NCBI GenBank assembly: GCA_017534025.1
Contig: JAFWDF010000017.1
Location: 1 to 24,873 of the forward strand
Reading direction: 5' to 3'
DNA length: 24,873 bases
Origin: Bacillota bacterium
GTDB lineage: Bacteria > Bacillota > Clostridia > Peptostreptococcales > Anaerovoracaceae
Shown: positions 7,973 through 15,512 of the stretch, piece by piece
Layout: each line of letters begins with the position of its first letter
Position numbering within the stretch: the first letter of the stretch is position 1
The notes under the pieces: generated by a model
What the model was told of the DNA's origin: nothing
The model's database searches: none
What the model saw: the letters and a program-made list of their open reading frames with translations, nothing else
Position numbers and translations under genes: made by a program

Positions 7973-8959
7973 ATGAAAGAAAAGACCATCAGAAAAATCA
8001 ACAGGCTGGGACATTTTTCCCAGGTTGTTGCTCTCATTATGAAGATTGTTGTCATCATTTTGCTGCTTGCACTGGCGGTGGCTTCTATTGTCAGCATCGG
8101 ACTGCCGGATGAAGCACTGGAACTGAAGGTTTCTTCCAATGTCGATGTCAGCACGGATTTTGGCTTTACGGGCAAAACGATCTCGCCGTCTGATCAGCAG
8201 GCGCTGCTCAGCGGCAAGGGAGACATAGCGTCTTCACTGCTTGGAGACAAAGATACCAGCCTGCAGGATCTGCTGAAGGAACAGGGCGCTACTATCGAGT
8301 ACAAAAAGGTTACCGATCATTTCATTAACGCCGTTGTAAAAGGGTTCGCGCCAAAGAGTTTTACGATGACGGATATCCGGTACGCCTTGCTGGAGTCCCT
8401 GATAGAAACAGCGCTTTTCCTGATCGTTCTGTTTGTGGGATCCTCTCTCTGCAAAGCACTGCGCTATTGTGATTCTCCGTTCGAGAAGTCCGTTATCCGG
8501 CGGATGCGCGGGTTCGGTTTTGCGCTTCTGTTCTGGAGCCTTGCTCTGACCTGCGGCCAGGCAGTTCTGGATTATCTGGCTCAGGAGGGCGGCAGCGTAC
8601 GGTCGAACATTCATCTGGGCCTGCTGTTCATGGCTCTGATCGTGCTTGCACTGACCAGAATTTTCAAGTATGGTGCAATTCTGCACAGAGAAATTGCAGA
8701 TGAGTTGGATGAATTTTACCTGGCATATGATGATGCGGCGGATGATGTGGCTGAGGATGCGGTTAATGATGATTATGCCGATGCACCGTCAGACGATTAT
8801 TATGAAACGCTGCCGGAAGATACCGATTCTGTTCTGACGGAACCGGAAGCGGAGACCTGGCCTGAAGAAACCGGCGAAGAAGTTGAAGATGCTTCAGAAC
8901 CGGCGGAGGAATCCGATACCTATGTAGAACTTCAGCAGGAGAAAGGAGACGATCTGTAA
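7973..8959 (+). CDS. DUF2975 family membrane protein with acidic C-terminal tail
   Basis: This 328-aa protein has four membrane segments at about 18-42, 138-160, 180-200 and 212-232. Residues 45-135 form an extracytoplasmic loop. LCKALRYCDSPFEKSVIRRMR between helices 2 and 3, and FKYGAILHREIADELDE after helix 4, match the DUF2975 pattern. About 85 strongly acidic residues rich in Asp and Glu follow, which is longer than usual for the family. The start at ATG 7973 is preferred to an in-frame TTG at 7919, because the TTG sits almost on the predicted transcript start while TAGGA precedes ATG 7973. A YozG-like regulator gene follows 17 nt later, the standard pairing for DUF2975. Function of the family is unknown. 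Confidence 0.82.
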   Translation: MKEKTIRKINRLGHFSQVVALIMKIVVIILLLALAVASIVSIGLPDEALELKVSSNVDVSTDFGFTGKTISPSDQQALLSGKGDIASSLLGDKDTSLQDLLKEQGATIEYKKVTDHFINAVVKGFAPKSFTMTDIRYALLESLIETALFLIVLFVGSSLCKALRYCDSPFEKSVIRRMRGFGFALLFWSLALTCGQAVLDYLAQEGGSVRSNIHLGLLFMALIVLALTRIFKYGAILHREIADELDEFYLAYDDAADDVAEDAVNDDYADAPSDDYYETLPEDTDSVLTEPEAETWPEETGEEVEDASEPAEESDTYVELQQEKGDDL

Positions 8960-8976
8960 ACTGATCGGGGTGAGTT

Positions 8977-9195
8977 ATGGGCGCAATTGTCCTTAGACTG
9001 GATCGAATGATGGCCGATCGGAAAATCAGTCTGAACGAGCTTTCCACCGAAGTCGGTATTTCAAAAGTGAATTTATCCAAACTGAAAACGGGGAAGGTGA
9101 GTTCGATTCGTTTCTCTACTCTCAGTGCCATCTGTGACGCGTTGGACTGTCAGCCCGGCGATATTCTGGAATATGATCCGGATTGTGAAGAATAA
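8977..9195 (+). CDS. YozG-like XRE regulator
   Basis: This 72-aa protein is almost entirely one helix-turn-helix of the HTH_26 / YozG type: ISLNELSTEVGISKVNLSKLKTGK, then IRFSTLSAICDALDCQPGDILEY. Such proteins typically sit beside DUF2975 membrane proteins, as here. The GGGGTGA before the start and the 17-nt gap indicate one transcript with the preceding gene. It probably regulates its own operon, possibly under control of the membrane partner. That is inference from the conserved pairing. Confidence 0.9.
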   Translation: MGAIVLRLDRMMADRKISLNELSTEVGISKVNLSKLKTGKVSSIRFSTLSAICDALDCQPGDILEYDPDCEE

Positions 9196-9212
9196 CAATT
9201 GAAAAACGGGAA

Positions 9213-9243
9213 GCGCAGGCGCATGCAATACAGGCGCCTGCGC
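9213..9243 (+). terminator. Strong hairpin after the XRE gene, probable terminator
   Basis: GCGCAGGCGC (9213-9222) and GCGCCTGCGC (9234-9243) form a perfect 10-bp stem. The following tract GATTCTTTCC is a poor T-run, so termination may be incomplete. Confidence 0.55.
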
Positions 9244-9262
9244 GATTCTTTCCACGATTTGC

Positions 9263-9291
9263 TTGCAAAACATCTGTGAATGAGTTATGCT
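9263..9291 (+). promoter_or_regulatory. Probable tRNA-Val promoter
   Basis: TTGCAA (9263-9268) and TATGCT (9286-9291) are 17 bp apart. A start near 9298 leaves about 13 nt before the tRNA. Confidence 0.4.
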
Positions 9292-9310
9292 TACATATGC
9301 AAAGAAATCT

Positions 9311-9386
9311 GATCCGTTAGCTCAGCTGGGAGAGCGTCTGGGTGACAACCAGAAGGTCGATGGTTCAAGTCCATTACGGATCACCA
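9311..9386 (+). tRNA. tRNA-Val(GAC)
   Basis: The 76-nt cloverleaf has a GATCCGT/ACGGATC acceptor stem, a TAGCTCAGCTGGGAGAGC-type D arm, an anticodon stem TCTGG/CCAGA with loop GTGACAA (anticodon GAC), a T arm with GGTTCAAGTCC, and an encoded CCA. It stands alone, with its own terminator. Confidence 0.96.
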
Positions 9387-9399
9387 GAACACAAAATCG

Positions 9400-9432
9400 G
9401 AAGCCGTTGGAATAACGGCTTCTTTCTTTTTT
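9400..9432 (+). terminator. Rho-independent terminator of tRNA-Val
   Basis: GAAGCCGTT (9400-9408) and AACGGCTTC (9414-9422) form a perfect 9-bp stem with a GGAAT loop, followed by TTTCTTTTTT. Confidence 0.93.
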
Positions 9433-9499
9433 GCGGCGATATCCTATTTTTGACTGTGCAGTATCTGAAACGGGCATCGTTAATTTAATAACTTTTTTG

Positions 9500-9556
9500 A
9501 TCATTATTGACAGTTCTCAAGAGAGTGAATTAAAATAAAATTAATTGAATAATGAT
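9500..9556 (+). promoter_or_regulatory. Promoter with nested inverted repeats before the nitrogenase-like/hyp operon
   Basis: TTGACA (9507-9512) and TAAAAT (9531-9536) are 18 bp apart. Three dyads overlay it: ATCATTATT (9500-9508) with AATAATGAT (9548-9556), a 9-bp perfect inverted repeat that bounds the promoter; AATTAA/TTAATT (9528-9533, 9541-9546); and TCTC/GAGA (9515-9518, 9521-9524) in the spacer. The arrangement suggests binding of one or more dimeric regulators. The factor is unknown. Confidence 0.55.
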
Positions 9557-9751
9557 ATTATTATGCGACTCTGACAGTCAGGAATCATCCGCCCTGGAAT
9601 AGTTGTAAAATAACAGCCGGAAGTCCGTTTTACCCCCGGCAGCAGCCTCACTGGCTGTTGCGCGGAAGGAATGCGGCAGCAGCTGGCATACAGAGAGGCA
9701 CTCTTTTTATTTTACACAAAACAGCGTGGGTAGAATAAAAGGAGTTTTTTT
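9557..9751 (+). promoter_or_regulatory. Structured leader of the nitrogenase-like/hyp operon
   Basis: Together with the promoter, this forms the 365-bp gene-free stretch between tRNA-Val and the first operon gene. The GC-richer core (9612-9686) can form competing stems: GCAGCAGCC (9639-9647) with GGCTGTTGC (9653-9661), the same GCTGTTGC with a downstream GCAGCAGC (9676-9683), AACAGCC (9612-9618) with GGCTGTT (9653-9659), and GCCGG/CCGGC (9616-9620, 9636-9640). It ends in CTCTTTTTATTTT and the ribosome site AAAAGGAG. I could not match it to a riboswitch class that I know. Confidence 0.4.
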
Positions 9752-10516
9752 ATGTTGAAAATTGCGGTGTACGGGAAGGGCGGCATTGGCAAATCCACCA
9801 TTACCGGGAATCTTTCGGCAGCCTTCGCCCGAAAGGGAAAAAAGGTTATTCAGATCGGCTGCGATCCGAAGGCGGATTCCACGTTCAATCTTCTGAAGGG
9901 AGAACCGCCGGTATCCGTTATGGACTATTTCCGGGAGCATGACCGGGAACCGGAGGAGCTGGATGAAATATCGAAGGTCGGATTCGGCGGCGTACTCTGC
10001 ATCGAAACCGGGGGCCCTACACCGGGACTCGGCTGTGCCGGCCGGGGGATCATTTCCACCTTCAGTCTGCTGGAGGATATGAACCTGTTCGCAGAATACC
10101 AGCCGGATGTCGTACTGTACGACGTGCTGGGCGATGTCGTCTGCGGCGGCTTTGCGGCACCGATCCGGGAAGGTTATGCGGATCTGGTTCTGATTGTGAC
10201 CTCCGGGGAGAAAATGGCGCTTTACGCGGCGAATAACATTTATACAGCGGTGAAAAATTTTGAAGACCGGAGCTATGCCAGAGTGGGCGGTATCATTCTC
10301 AATCATCGCAATGTGGTGGATGAAACGGAAAAAGTCAATGCGTTTTCCGTGCAGACCGGCATTCCGGTGATCGGAAGGATTCCCCGCAGCGATGACATCA
10401 CCCGCTGCGAGGATCAGGGGATGACCGTTGTGGAGGGCATGCCGGAATCAGAAGCCGGCAGGGCTTTTTCAGATCTGGCGGACGCGCTGCTGCAGATGAA
10501 TGGAGAAAAGGAATGA
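9752..10516 (+). CDS. Nitrogenase iron-protein-like reductase (NifH-like)
   Basis: This 254-aa P-loop ATPase of the NifH/ChlL/BchX superfamily should form a homodimer with one [4Fe-4S] cluster that passes electrons to a component-1-like partner with ATP hydrolysis. Visible features are the deviant Walker A GKGGIGKST (8-16); IGCDPKADST (35-44); GGPTPGLGCAGRG with cluster ligand Cys95 and the Arg that is ADP-ribosylated in true NifH; and DVLGDVVCGGFAAPIRE with second ligand Cys131. Both cluster cysteines are intact. It is shorter than nitrogenase NifH (about 275-295 aa), mainly at the C-terminus, and no nif biosynthesis genes are present, so it is unlikely to fix nitrogen. ATG 9752 follows GGAG by 7 nt. 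The stop overlaps the next start by 4 nt. Confidence 0.93.
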   Translation: MLKIAVYGKGGIGKSTITGNLSAAFARKGKKVIQIGCDPKADSTFNLLKGEPPVSVMDYFREHDREPEELDEISKVGFGGVLCIETGGPTPGLGCAGRGIISTFSLLEDMNLFAEYQPDVVLYDVLGDVVCGGFAAPIREGYADLVLIVTSGEKMALYAANNIYTAVKNFEDRSYARVGGIILNHRNVVDETEKVNAFSVQTGIPVIGRIPRSDDITRCEDQGMTVVEGMPESEAGRAFSDLADALLQMNGEKE

Positions 10517-11859
10517 TGCGAGAAGAATTTACGGAAAGCAGAGCCGGAGATGCCTACAGTATCTCTGCCGCTGCGCTGGCGGAAGCCGGGTTTGCGGGCA
10601 TGCCGGAGCAACTGATCTCCAACAGACATCTCATATACAGTTCTCCGGCCACACTGGCCTTCAATTCTCCGGGGGCGCAGGGTTTCGGCGTGAAACGGGC
10701 CGGTCTTTCTATCCCTGGTTCGGTTATGCTGCTGGTGGCGCCGGCCTGCTGCGGGCGGAATACTACGATTCTGACGGAGCTGGGCGGATACGGTGAACGC
10801 TTTTTCTATCTTATGATGGATGATACCGACATCGTTACAGGGCGGCATATGAACCGGATCCCACAGGCTGTGAAAGAAGTGTACGATCATCTTTCCGGAG
10901 CACCGTCGGTTATCATGATTTGCATAACCTGTGTGGACGCGCTGCTGGGAACGGATATGGAACGAATCTGCCGGAAAGCAGAGGGGCTGGTGGGCATTCC
11001 CGTACTGCCGTGCTATATGTACGCGCTGACCAGGGAAGGCCGGAAACCGCCGATGGTTCACGTGCGGCAGACACTGTATTCACTGCTGCAGCCGCTGCCG
11101 AAAAAAAGCACATCGGTGAATTTGCTGGGACATTTTGCGCCGCTGATTGATGACTGTGAATTGTATGAGATCCTGCGGAATATGGGCGTCCGGAAGATCC
11201 GGGAAATTTCGCGATGCGGGAGTTACGAAGAATATCTGCAGATGGCGGAAGCCAACTTCAATCTGGTGCTGGATCCGGAAGCCCGCTTTGCGGCAGAGGA
11301 TCTCAGGAAGCGGCTGGAGATTCCGTCCATCGAACTCCGCCGGCTGTACCAGATTGACAAGATTCAGCATCAGTACAGACTGTTCGGTGCCGCTTTGGGA
11401 GAGACGATACAGGATGAGACCTGGTATGAGGAAACGAAGAAGGCTGTCGAATCGTTCCGGAATACCTGGGGACCGCTGCGCTTTGCAGTGGGAGAAGGCT
11501 GCAATGCCAATGCCTTTGAATTATCTGCGGCGCTTTTGTCCTACGGGTTTGCCGTGACGGAAATCTTTGCGGATCCTTCGGAAGAGGATTTTATTTATAT
11601 CCGCAGAATTGCAGCCGTCAGTCCGGATACCAGAATTTATTCTAATCTGGAACCGACCATGCTGTATTACGATATTGGTAATGAAGCGGCGGACATTGTA
11701 ATCGGGAAAGATGCCGGGTATTACCATCCGGACAGTGTACGGGTGGAATGGAGCGATGATACTGCCCCGTTCGGTTATGCGGGAGTAAGGTTGTTTTTCC
11801 GGACCTGTGAGCAGGCGCTGCGGGAGAGCGGATGGCACCGTGAGGAGGTAAAAGAATGA
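10513..11859 (+). CDS. Nitrogenase component-1-like protein, NifD-type partner
   Basis: This 448-aa protein has the general layout of nitrogenase component-1 subunits (NifD/NifE/ChlN superfamily): an N-terminal cluster region, then Rossmann-like domains. PACCGRNTT (77-85) corresponds in place to the GPxGC ligand region, and CITCVDALLGTDMERI (137-152) to the CxxGLIGDD ligand region. The most N-terminal ligand block of NifD (CAYAG type) reads SSPATLAFNSPGAQGF, without a cysteine. I see no clear counterpart of the FeMo-cofactor Cys and His ligands; GEGC (Cys330) is another conserved-looking cysteine. It should pair with the following NifK-like gene and receive electrons from the NifH-like protein. 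The substrate is unknown. ATG 10513 overlaps the upstream stop, with GGAG 7 nt before. Confidence 0.85.
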   Translation: MMREEFTESRAGDAYSISAAALAEAGFAGMPEQLISNRHLIYSSPATLAFNSPGAQGFGVKRAGLSIPGSVMLLVAPACCGRNTTILTELGGYGERFFYLMMDDTDIVTGRHMNRIPQAVKEVYDHLSGAPSVIMICITCVDALLGTDMERICRKAEGLVGIPVLPCYMYALTREGRKPPMVHVRQTLYSLLQPLPKKSTSVNLLGHFAPLIDDCELYEILRNMGVRKIREISRCGSYEEYLQMAEANFNLVLDPEARFAAEDLRKRLEIPSIELRRLYQIDKIQHQYRLFGAALGETIQDETWYEETKKAVESFRNTWGPLRFAVGEGCNANAFELSAALLSYGFAVTEIFADPSEEDFIYIRRIAAVSPDTRIYSNLEPTMLYYDIGNEAADIVIGKDAGYYHPDSVRVEWSDDTAPFGYAGVRLFFRTCEQALRESGWHREEVKE

Positions 11860-12926
11860 AGGGACTGAGGCTGGTAATTCCTCCCTTTGCACCGGATCAG
11901 TCCGGCGCGGCGGGAGTCTTCTGCATGCTGCCCGGATTAATAGTCATTCTGGATGCCGGCGGATGCGCAGGCAATATCTGCGGATTTGACGAACCGCGGT
12001 GGTTTGGCAGCCGCAGTGCCATTTTCAGCGCCGGCCTGCGGGATATGGATGCCATTCTCGGCCGGGATGACAAGCTGGTGGAAAAAATTGCGAAGGCCTG
12101 TGAAAAGATCCGGGCTTCCTTTGTAGCGGTGATCGGGACACCGGTTCCGGCCGTCATTGCCACGGATTACCGTGCGGTAGGCAGAATGATCCGGAAAAAG
12201 ACCGGTCTGCCGGTGATGATGGTGAATACGGATGGCACGGCCGGCTATGATGAAGGGGAAAAGAAAGCCTGGAAAGAGCTGGTCCGACTGGCGGTGGAAG
12301 AAACCGGAGAACCGGCGGAATCCGGCAGGAATGCTGTGGGCATACTGGGCCTGACGCCCCTGAGTTTCCATCGGGCCTTTTCCGGGGAGGAACTGGAATC
12401 CATTAAAGCAGGAGTACAGCAGCGGGAAGGCTGCGATTCCGTATATATCTATACTGCCATTGATGAGATGGAGACAGCTGCTCTGGTGAGGAAGAATCTG
12501 GTGGTCTCGCCATCGGCTATTCCTGCAGCGGAATATCTAAAAGAAAGATATGGCACGCCTTATGAGATCTGGTGCGATCCGGAATGGATCCTGCCGCTGG
12601 AGGAAAAACTGCAGGCGGCTGCGGAACATCCGCCGAAACGGGTCCTGGTGGTTCACCAGCAGGTGCTGGCCTGCGGGATCCGGAATATCCTGCGGGACCG
12701 CACGGGTGCGGCCGTGGATGTGGCAAGCTGGTTTGGCATGGAACCGTCCCTGCAGGAACCGGGAGACCGCGTGCTCAGGGAAGAAGAGGAATGGATGTCG
12801 CTGGTCAGAGAAGGCGGATATGATCTGATCGTTGCCGATCAACTGCTTGCCAGAGCAGTTCCGGAATACGCCGGAGCCTGGTGGGATCTGCCGCATTTCG
12901 CGCTGTCGGGGAGACTGCAGCCATGA
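11856..12926 (+). CDS. Nitrogenase component-1-like protein, NifK-type partner
   Basis: This 356-aa protein is also of the nitrogenase component-1 superfamily but shorter. The N-terminus IPPFAPDQSGAAGVF, then DAGGCAGNICGFDEPRW (33-49), contains Cys37 at the place of the GPxGC ligand, plus Cys23 and Cys42. GTPVPAVIATDYRAVGRMIRKKTGLPV (about 94-120) occupies the block where NifK has its third cysteine and has none here. The second half holds a further Rossmann-like unit, with VLVVHQQVLACGIRNIL near 263. I believe similar proteins occur in clostridia annotated only as nitrogenase component 1. It overlaps the NifD-like gene by 4 nt and hypF by 4 nt, so the nitrogenase-like and hyp parts are translationally linked. 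Confidence 0.82.
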   Translation: MKGLRLVIPPFAPDQSGAAGVFCMLPGLIVILDAGGCAGNICGFDEPRWFGSRSAIFSAGLRDMDAILGRDDKLVEKIAKACEKIRASFVAVIGTPVPAVIATDYRAVGRMIRKKTGLPVMMVNTDGTAGYDEGEKKAWKELVRLAVEETGEPAESGRNAVGILGLTPLSFHRAFSGEELESIKAGVQQREGCDSVYIYTAIDEMETAALVRKNLVVSPSAIPAAEYLKERYGTPYEIWCDPEWILPLEEKLQAAAEHPPKRVLVVHQQVLACGIRNILRDRTGAAVDVASWFGMEPSLQEPGDRVLREEEEWMSLVREGGYDLIVADQLLARAVPEYAGAWWDLPHFALSGRLQP

Positions 12927-15244
12927 CTGGCGCAGCGGTAAGGATACGGGTGTTCGGCATCGTACAGGCCGTGGGCTTTCGTCCTACGGTGAGCCGTCAT
13001 GCGATGAAATATGATATTGCCGGTTCTGTCTGTAATATGGGTCCCTATGTGGAAATCTTCGCGCAGGGAACGGAACAGAATGTGCAGGATTTTGTCCGGG
13101 CTGTGTGGGAAGAGCCGCCTGCCCGCGCGGTTATTCTGAAAATGGATGTGGAACCGGCTGTGCAGGATCCGGAAATCCGGACGTTCACCATTGCCGAAAG
13201 CGGAAAAGTGTCCGGTGAGATTTTTGTGTCTCCGGATATTGCTATCTGCGAAGACTGTAAAAAGGAACTGTACGACCCGGAAAACCGGCGTTATCTGCAT
13301 CCTTTTATTAATTGCACCTGCTGCGGACCGCGGCTGACGATCATGGACGGCATGCCTTATGACCGGCATCGCACCAGTATGAAGTCCTTTCCGATGTGTC
13401 CCGATTGTGCAGAGGAATATGAAGATCCTGCCACCAGGCGTTATGATGCGCAGCCGGTATGCTGCAATGACTGCGGTCCTGAGCTGTATCTTCTGGACCG
13501 GCCGGAGAGGGGCATGGAGGCTCTCCGGGCAGTCCGCCGTGCTCTGGCGCAGGGAAAGATTGCAGCAGTAAAAGGGATCGGCGGTTTTCATCTCTGTGCG
13601 GATGCGACCAATGAAGAGGCGGTACAGCTGCTTCGGCAGCGTAAAAAGAGACCGGTCAAACCCTTTGCTGTCATGATGAAGGATATGGCGGCGGTTTCCA
13701 GAGAATGCTATTGTTCCGCCCGGGAGGAGGCGGTGCTGACCGGACATCAGAAACCGATTCTGCTTCTTCCGAAGAAAGCGGACGGATATCTGGCGCCTTC
13801 CGTGGCACCGGGCAATCCGAAAGCGGGGGTTATGCTCCCGTATGCGCCGGTGCAGCTGCTGCTGTTCGACTGCGGCGATGCCGATGACACGGAGATGCCG
13901 GACTGTCTGGTCATGACCAGTGCCAATGCTTCCGGTGCGCCTATCTGTCGGGATGACCGGGATGCCCGGGAAGAACTGGGAGGTCTTTGTGACCTCATAA
14001 TGTCCCACGACCGGCCGATTCTGATCCGTTCCGACGATACGGTTATGGACAGCTTCCGCGGAGAGCCGTACATGATCCGGCGCTCCAGAGGCTACGCGCC
14101 GCTTCCGTTTATGCTTTCCGGAGGCCGGAAGGGCACCGTGCTCGCCATCGGCGGTGAGCTGAAGAACACATTCTGTGTGGGAAAGAATGATCTGCTGTAT
14201 CCTTCCTCCTATGTCGGGGATATGGCGGATCTGCGGACCGTGAAAGCCCTGGAGGAATCCACCGGCAGAATGCTGGAGCTCCTGGAAGCGGAACCGGAGC
14301 TGATTGTCTGCGATATGCACCCGGGTTATAACACTACGGAATTCGCTTTTGAGACGGGCCGCCGCCTGCAGATTCCGGTCGTGCAGGTACAGCATCACTA
14401 TGCGCATATTCTTTCCTGCATGGCCGAAAATGATGTGCAGGAACCGGTGATCGGCGTTTCCTTTGACGGGACCGGCTACGGTACGGACGGCACCATCTGG
14501 GGAGGTGAGATTCTGCTGGCGGATCCGGAGGATTTCCAACGGTGGGGAAGTCTGCGGCCGTTCCGCCAGATCGGCGGCGATTTGTCCGCAATGGAAGGCT
14601 GGCGGATTGCTGCGTCCATGCTGCTGGACCGCAGCAGGAAGGAGGAAGCGGCTTCCCTGTCCGCGCAGCTGGCGCTTTGTACGGAAAAAGAATTTCAGGT
14701 ATTGTCCGTTATGAAGGAGAGAGGCATCAATTCGGTGCTGTCTACCAGTGCCGGCAGACTGTTCGACGGAGCCAGCGCTCTTCTGGGCATCCGGCGCAGC
14801 AGCAGCTTTGAGGGAGAAGCCTCCATGGCCCTGCAGTTCGCGGCGATGAAAGCAGGCGGATGGTCCGGTTCTGCCGGATCTCTGCCGGATCCGAAAGGAG
14901 AAAAGGATGCGGACGGTCTGTACCGGCTGCCTTCGGAACGGCTGATCGAATACCTTCTTGCAGGAAGAAAAAAGAATCTTCGGACAGAAGAACTGGCTGC
15001 CGGCTTCCATGAAGGACTGGCAGAAATGATCGCAGAGGCCTGCCGGCAGGCGTCGCGGGAAACCGGCCGCCGAAAGGTCTGTCTCAGCGGCGGCGTCTTT
15101 CAGAACACCCTGCTGCTGGAGCTCTGCTGCGACCGGCTGGAGAAAGAGGGATTTACCGTTCTCCGGCATCACAGCCTGGCACCTAACGACGGCGGGCTCT
15201 GTCTGGGACAGGCCATGTATGGAATGTATTTACTGAATCGATAA
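12923..15244 (+). CDS. hypF: Carbamoyltransferase HypF
   Basis: This 773-aa protein uses carbamoyl phosphate and ATP to carbamoylate the C-terminal Cys of HypE, the first step in making the CN ligands of [NiFe] hydrogenase. All domains are present in order: acylphosphatase (about 5-92, with VFGIVQAVGFRP and VCNMG); two zinc fingers with cysteines 109/112, 131/134, 159/162 and 181/184 in the exact CX2C-18-CX2C-24-CX2C-18-CX2C spacing; a YrdC/Sua5-like domain (about 200-390); and a Kae1-like domain (about 405-765, with VQHHYAHILSC near 490 and SFDGTGYGTDGTIWGGE). The reading frame is open upstream, but ATG 12923 overlaps the NifK-like stop and yields the standard N-terminus. There is no sign of truncation. 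Confidence 0.97.
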   Translation: MTGAAVRIRVFGIVQAVGFRPTVSRHAMKYDIAGSVCNMGPYVEIFAQGTEQNVQDFVRAVWEEPPARAVILKMDVEPAVQDPEIRTFTIAESGKVSGEIFVSPDIAICEDCKKELYDPENRRYLHPFINCTCCGPRLTIMDGMPYDRHRTSMKSFPMCPDCAEEYEDPATRRYDAQPVCCNDCGPELYLLDRPERGMEALRAVRRALAQGKIAAVKGIGGFHLCADATNEEAVQLLRQRKKRPVKPFAVMMKDMAAVSRECYCSAREEAVLTGHQKPILLLPKKADGYLAPSVAPGNPKAGVMLPYAPVQLLLFDCGDADDTEMPDCLVMTSANASGAPICRDDRDAREELGGLCDLIMSHDRPILIRSDDTVMDSFRGEPYMIRRSRGYAPLPFMLSGGRKGTVLAIGGELKNTFCVGKNDLLYPSSYVGDMADLRTVKALEESTGRMLELLEAEPELIVCDMHPGYNTTEFAFETGRRLQIPVVQVQHHYAHILSCMAENDVQEPVIGVSFDGTGYGTDGTIWGGEILLADPEDFQRWGSLRPFRQIGGDLSAMEGWRIAASMLLDRSRKEEAASLSAQLALCTEKEFQVLSVMKERGINSVLSTSAGRLFDGASALLGIRRSSSFEGEASMALQFAAMKAGGWSGSAGSLPDPKGEKDADGLYRLPSERLIEYLLAGRKKNLRTEELAAGFHEGLAEMIAEACRQASRETGRRKVCLSGGVFQNTLLLELCCDRLEKEGFTVLRHHSLAPNDGGLCLGQAMYGMYLLNR

Positions 15245-15311
15245 AATTATGAAGGGAAAAGGATGCGGAGGCACTTTGCTGTCCGCAGTGCAGGAACAGG
15301 AGGAAGGTAGC

Positions 15312-15512
15312 ATGTGTGTAGGATTACCGGCCAGAGTGATGAATCTGAAGGGGAATATGGCAGTTGTGGACGCGTCCGGCGCGAAGCGGGAAGTGGACGC
15401 GCAGCTTCTGGAAGGCCTGGAACCGGGAGATTATGTAATGGTACACGCCGGCATGGCCATTGCCAAAATACAGGATGAAGAAAATGAGATGCTGGAGGAT
15501 TTGCTGAAATGA
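15312..15512 (+). CDS. hypC: Hydrogenase maturation chaperone HypC
   Basis: This 66-aa protein holds the iron with HypD while CN and CO are attached and carries it onwards. The start is decisive, because HypC needs Cys at position 2. ATG 15312 gives MCVGLPARV and is preceded by AGGAGGAAGG. The same frame has an upstream ATG at 15249, but using it would bury Cys2 behind 21 residues. The YVMVHAGMAIAKI segment (41-53) with His45 is the second family signature. It is somewhat shorter than the usual 75-95 residues, ending soon after the conserved core. It overlaps hypD by 4 nt. Confidence 0.95.
   Translation: MCVGLPARVMNLKGNMAVVDASGAKREVDAQLLEGLEPGDYVMVHAGMAIAKIQDEENEMLEDLLK

Noticed and set aside
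9322..9504. A minus-strand 60-codon frame overlapping tRNA-Val
   Set aside because: It reads through the tRNA and its terminator; such frames are common artefacts of tRNA antisense.
9557..9751. Molybdenum-cofactor, cobalamin or NiCo riboswitch before the NifH-like gene
   Set aside because: Short segments look suggestive, but I could not lay out the conserved core of any of these classes.
9752..12926. A genuine nitrogen-fixing nitrogenase
   Set aside because: The component-1 subunits are short and lack the full P-cluster and cofactor ligand pattern, and no nifB, nifE or nifN is present.
12839..15172. A 777-codon open frame antisense to hypF
   Set aside because: It mirrors hypF codon use (its third positions suppress stops on the other strand), has no recognisable domain, and hypF itself is unmistakable.
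15265..15291. H-type pseudoknot upstream of hypC
   Set aside because: The two 3' strands abut with no connecting loop to cross the 5-bp stem, so both stems together are sterically unlikely.
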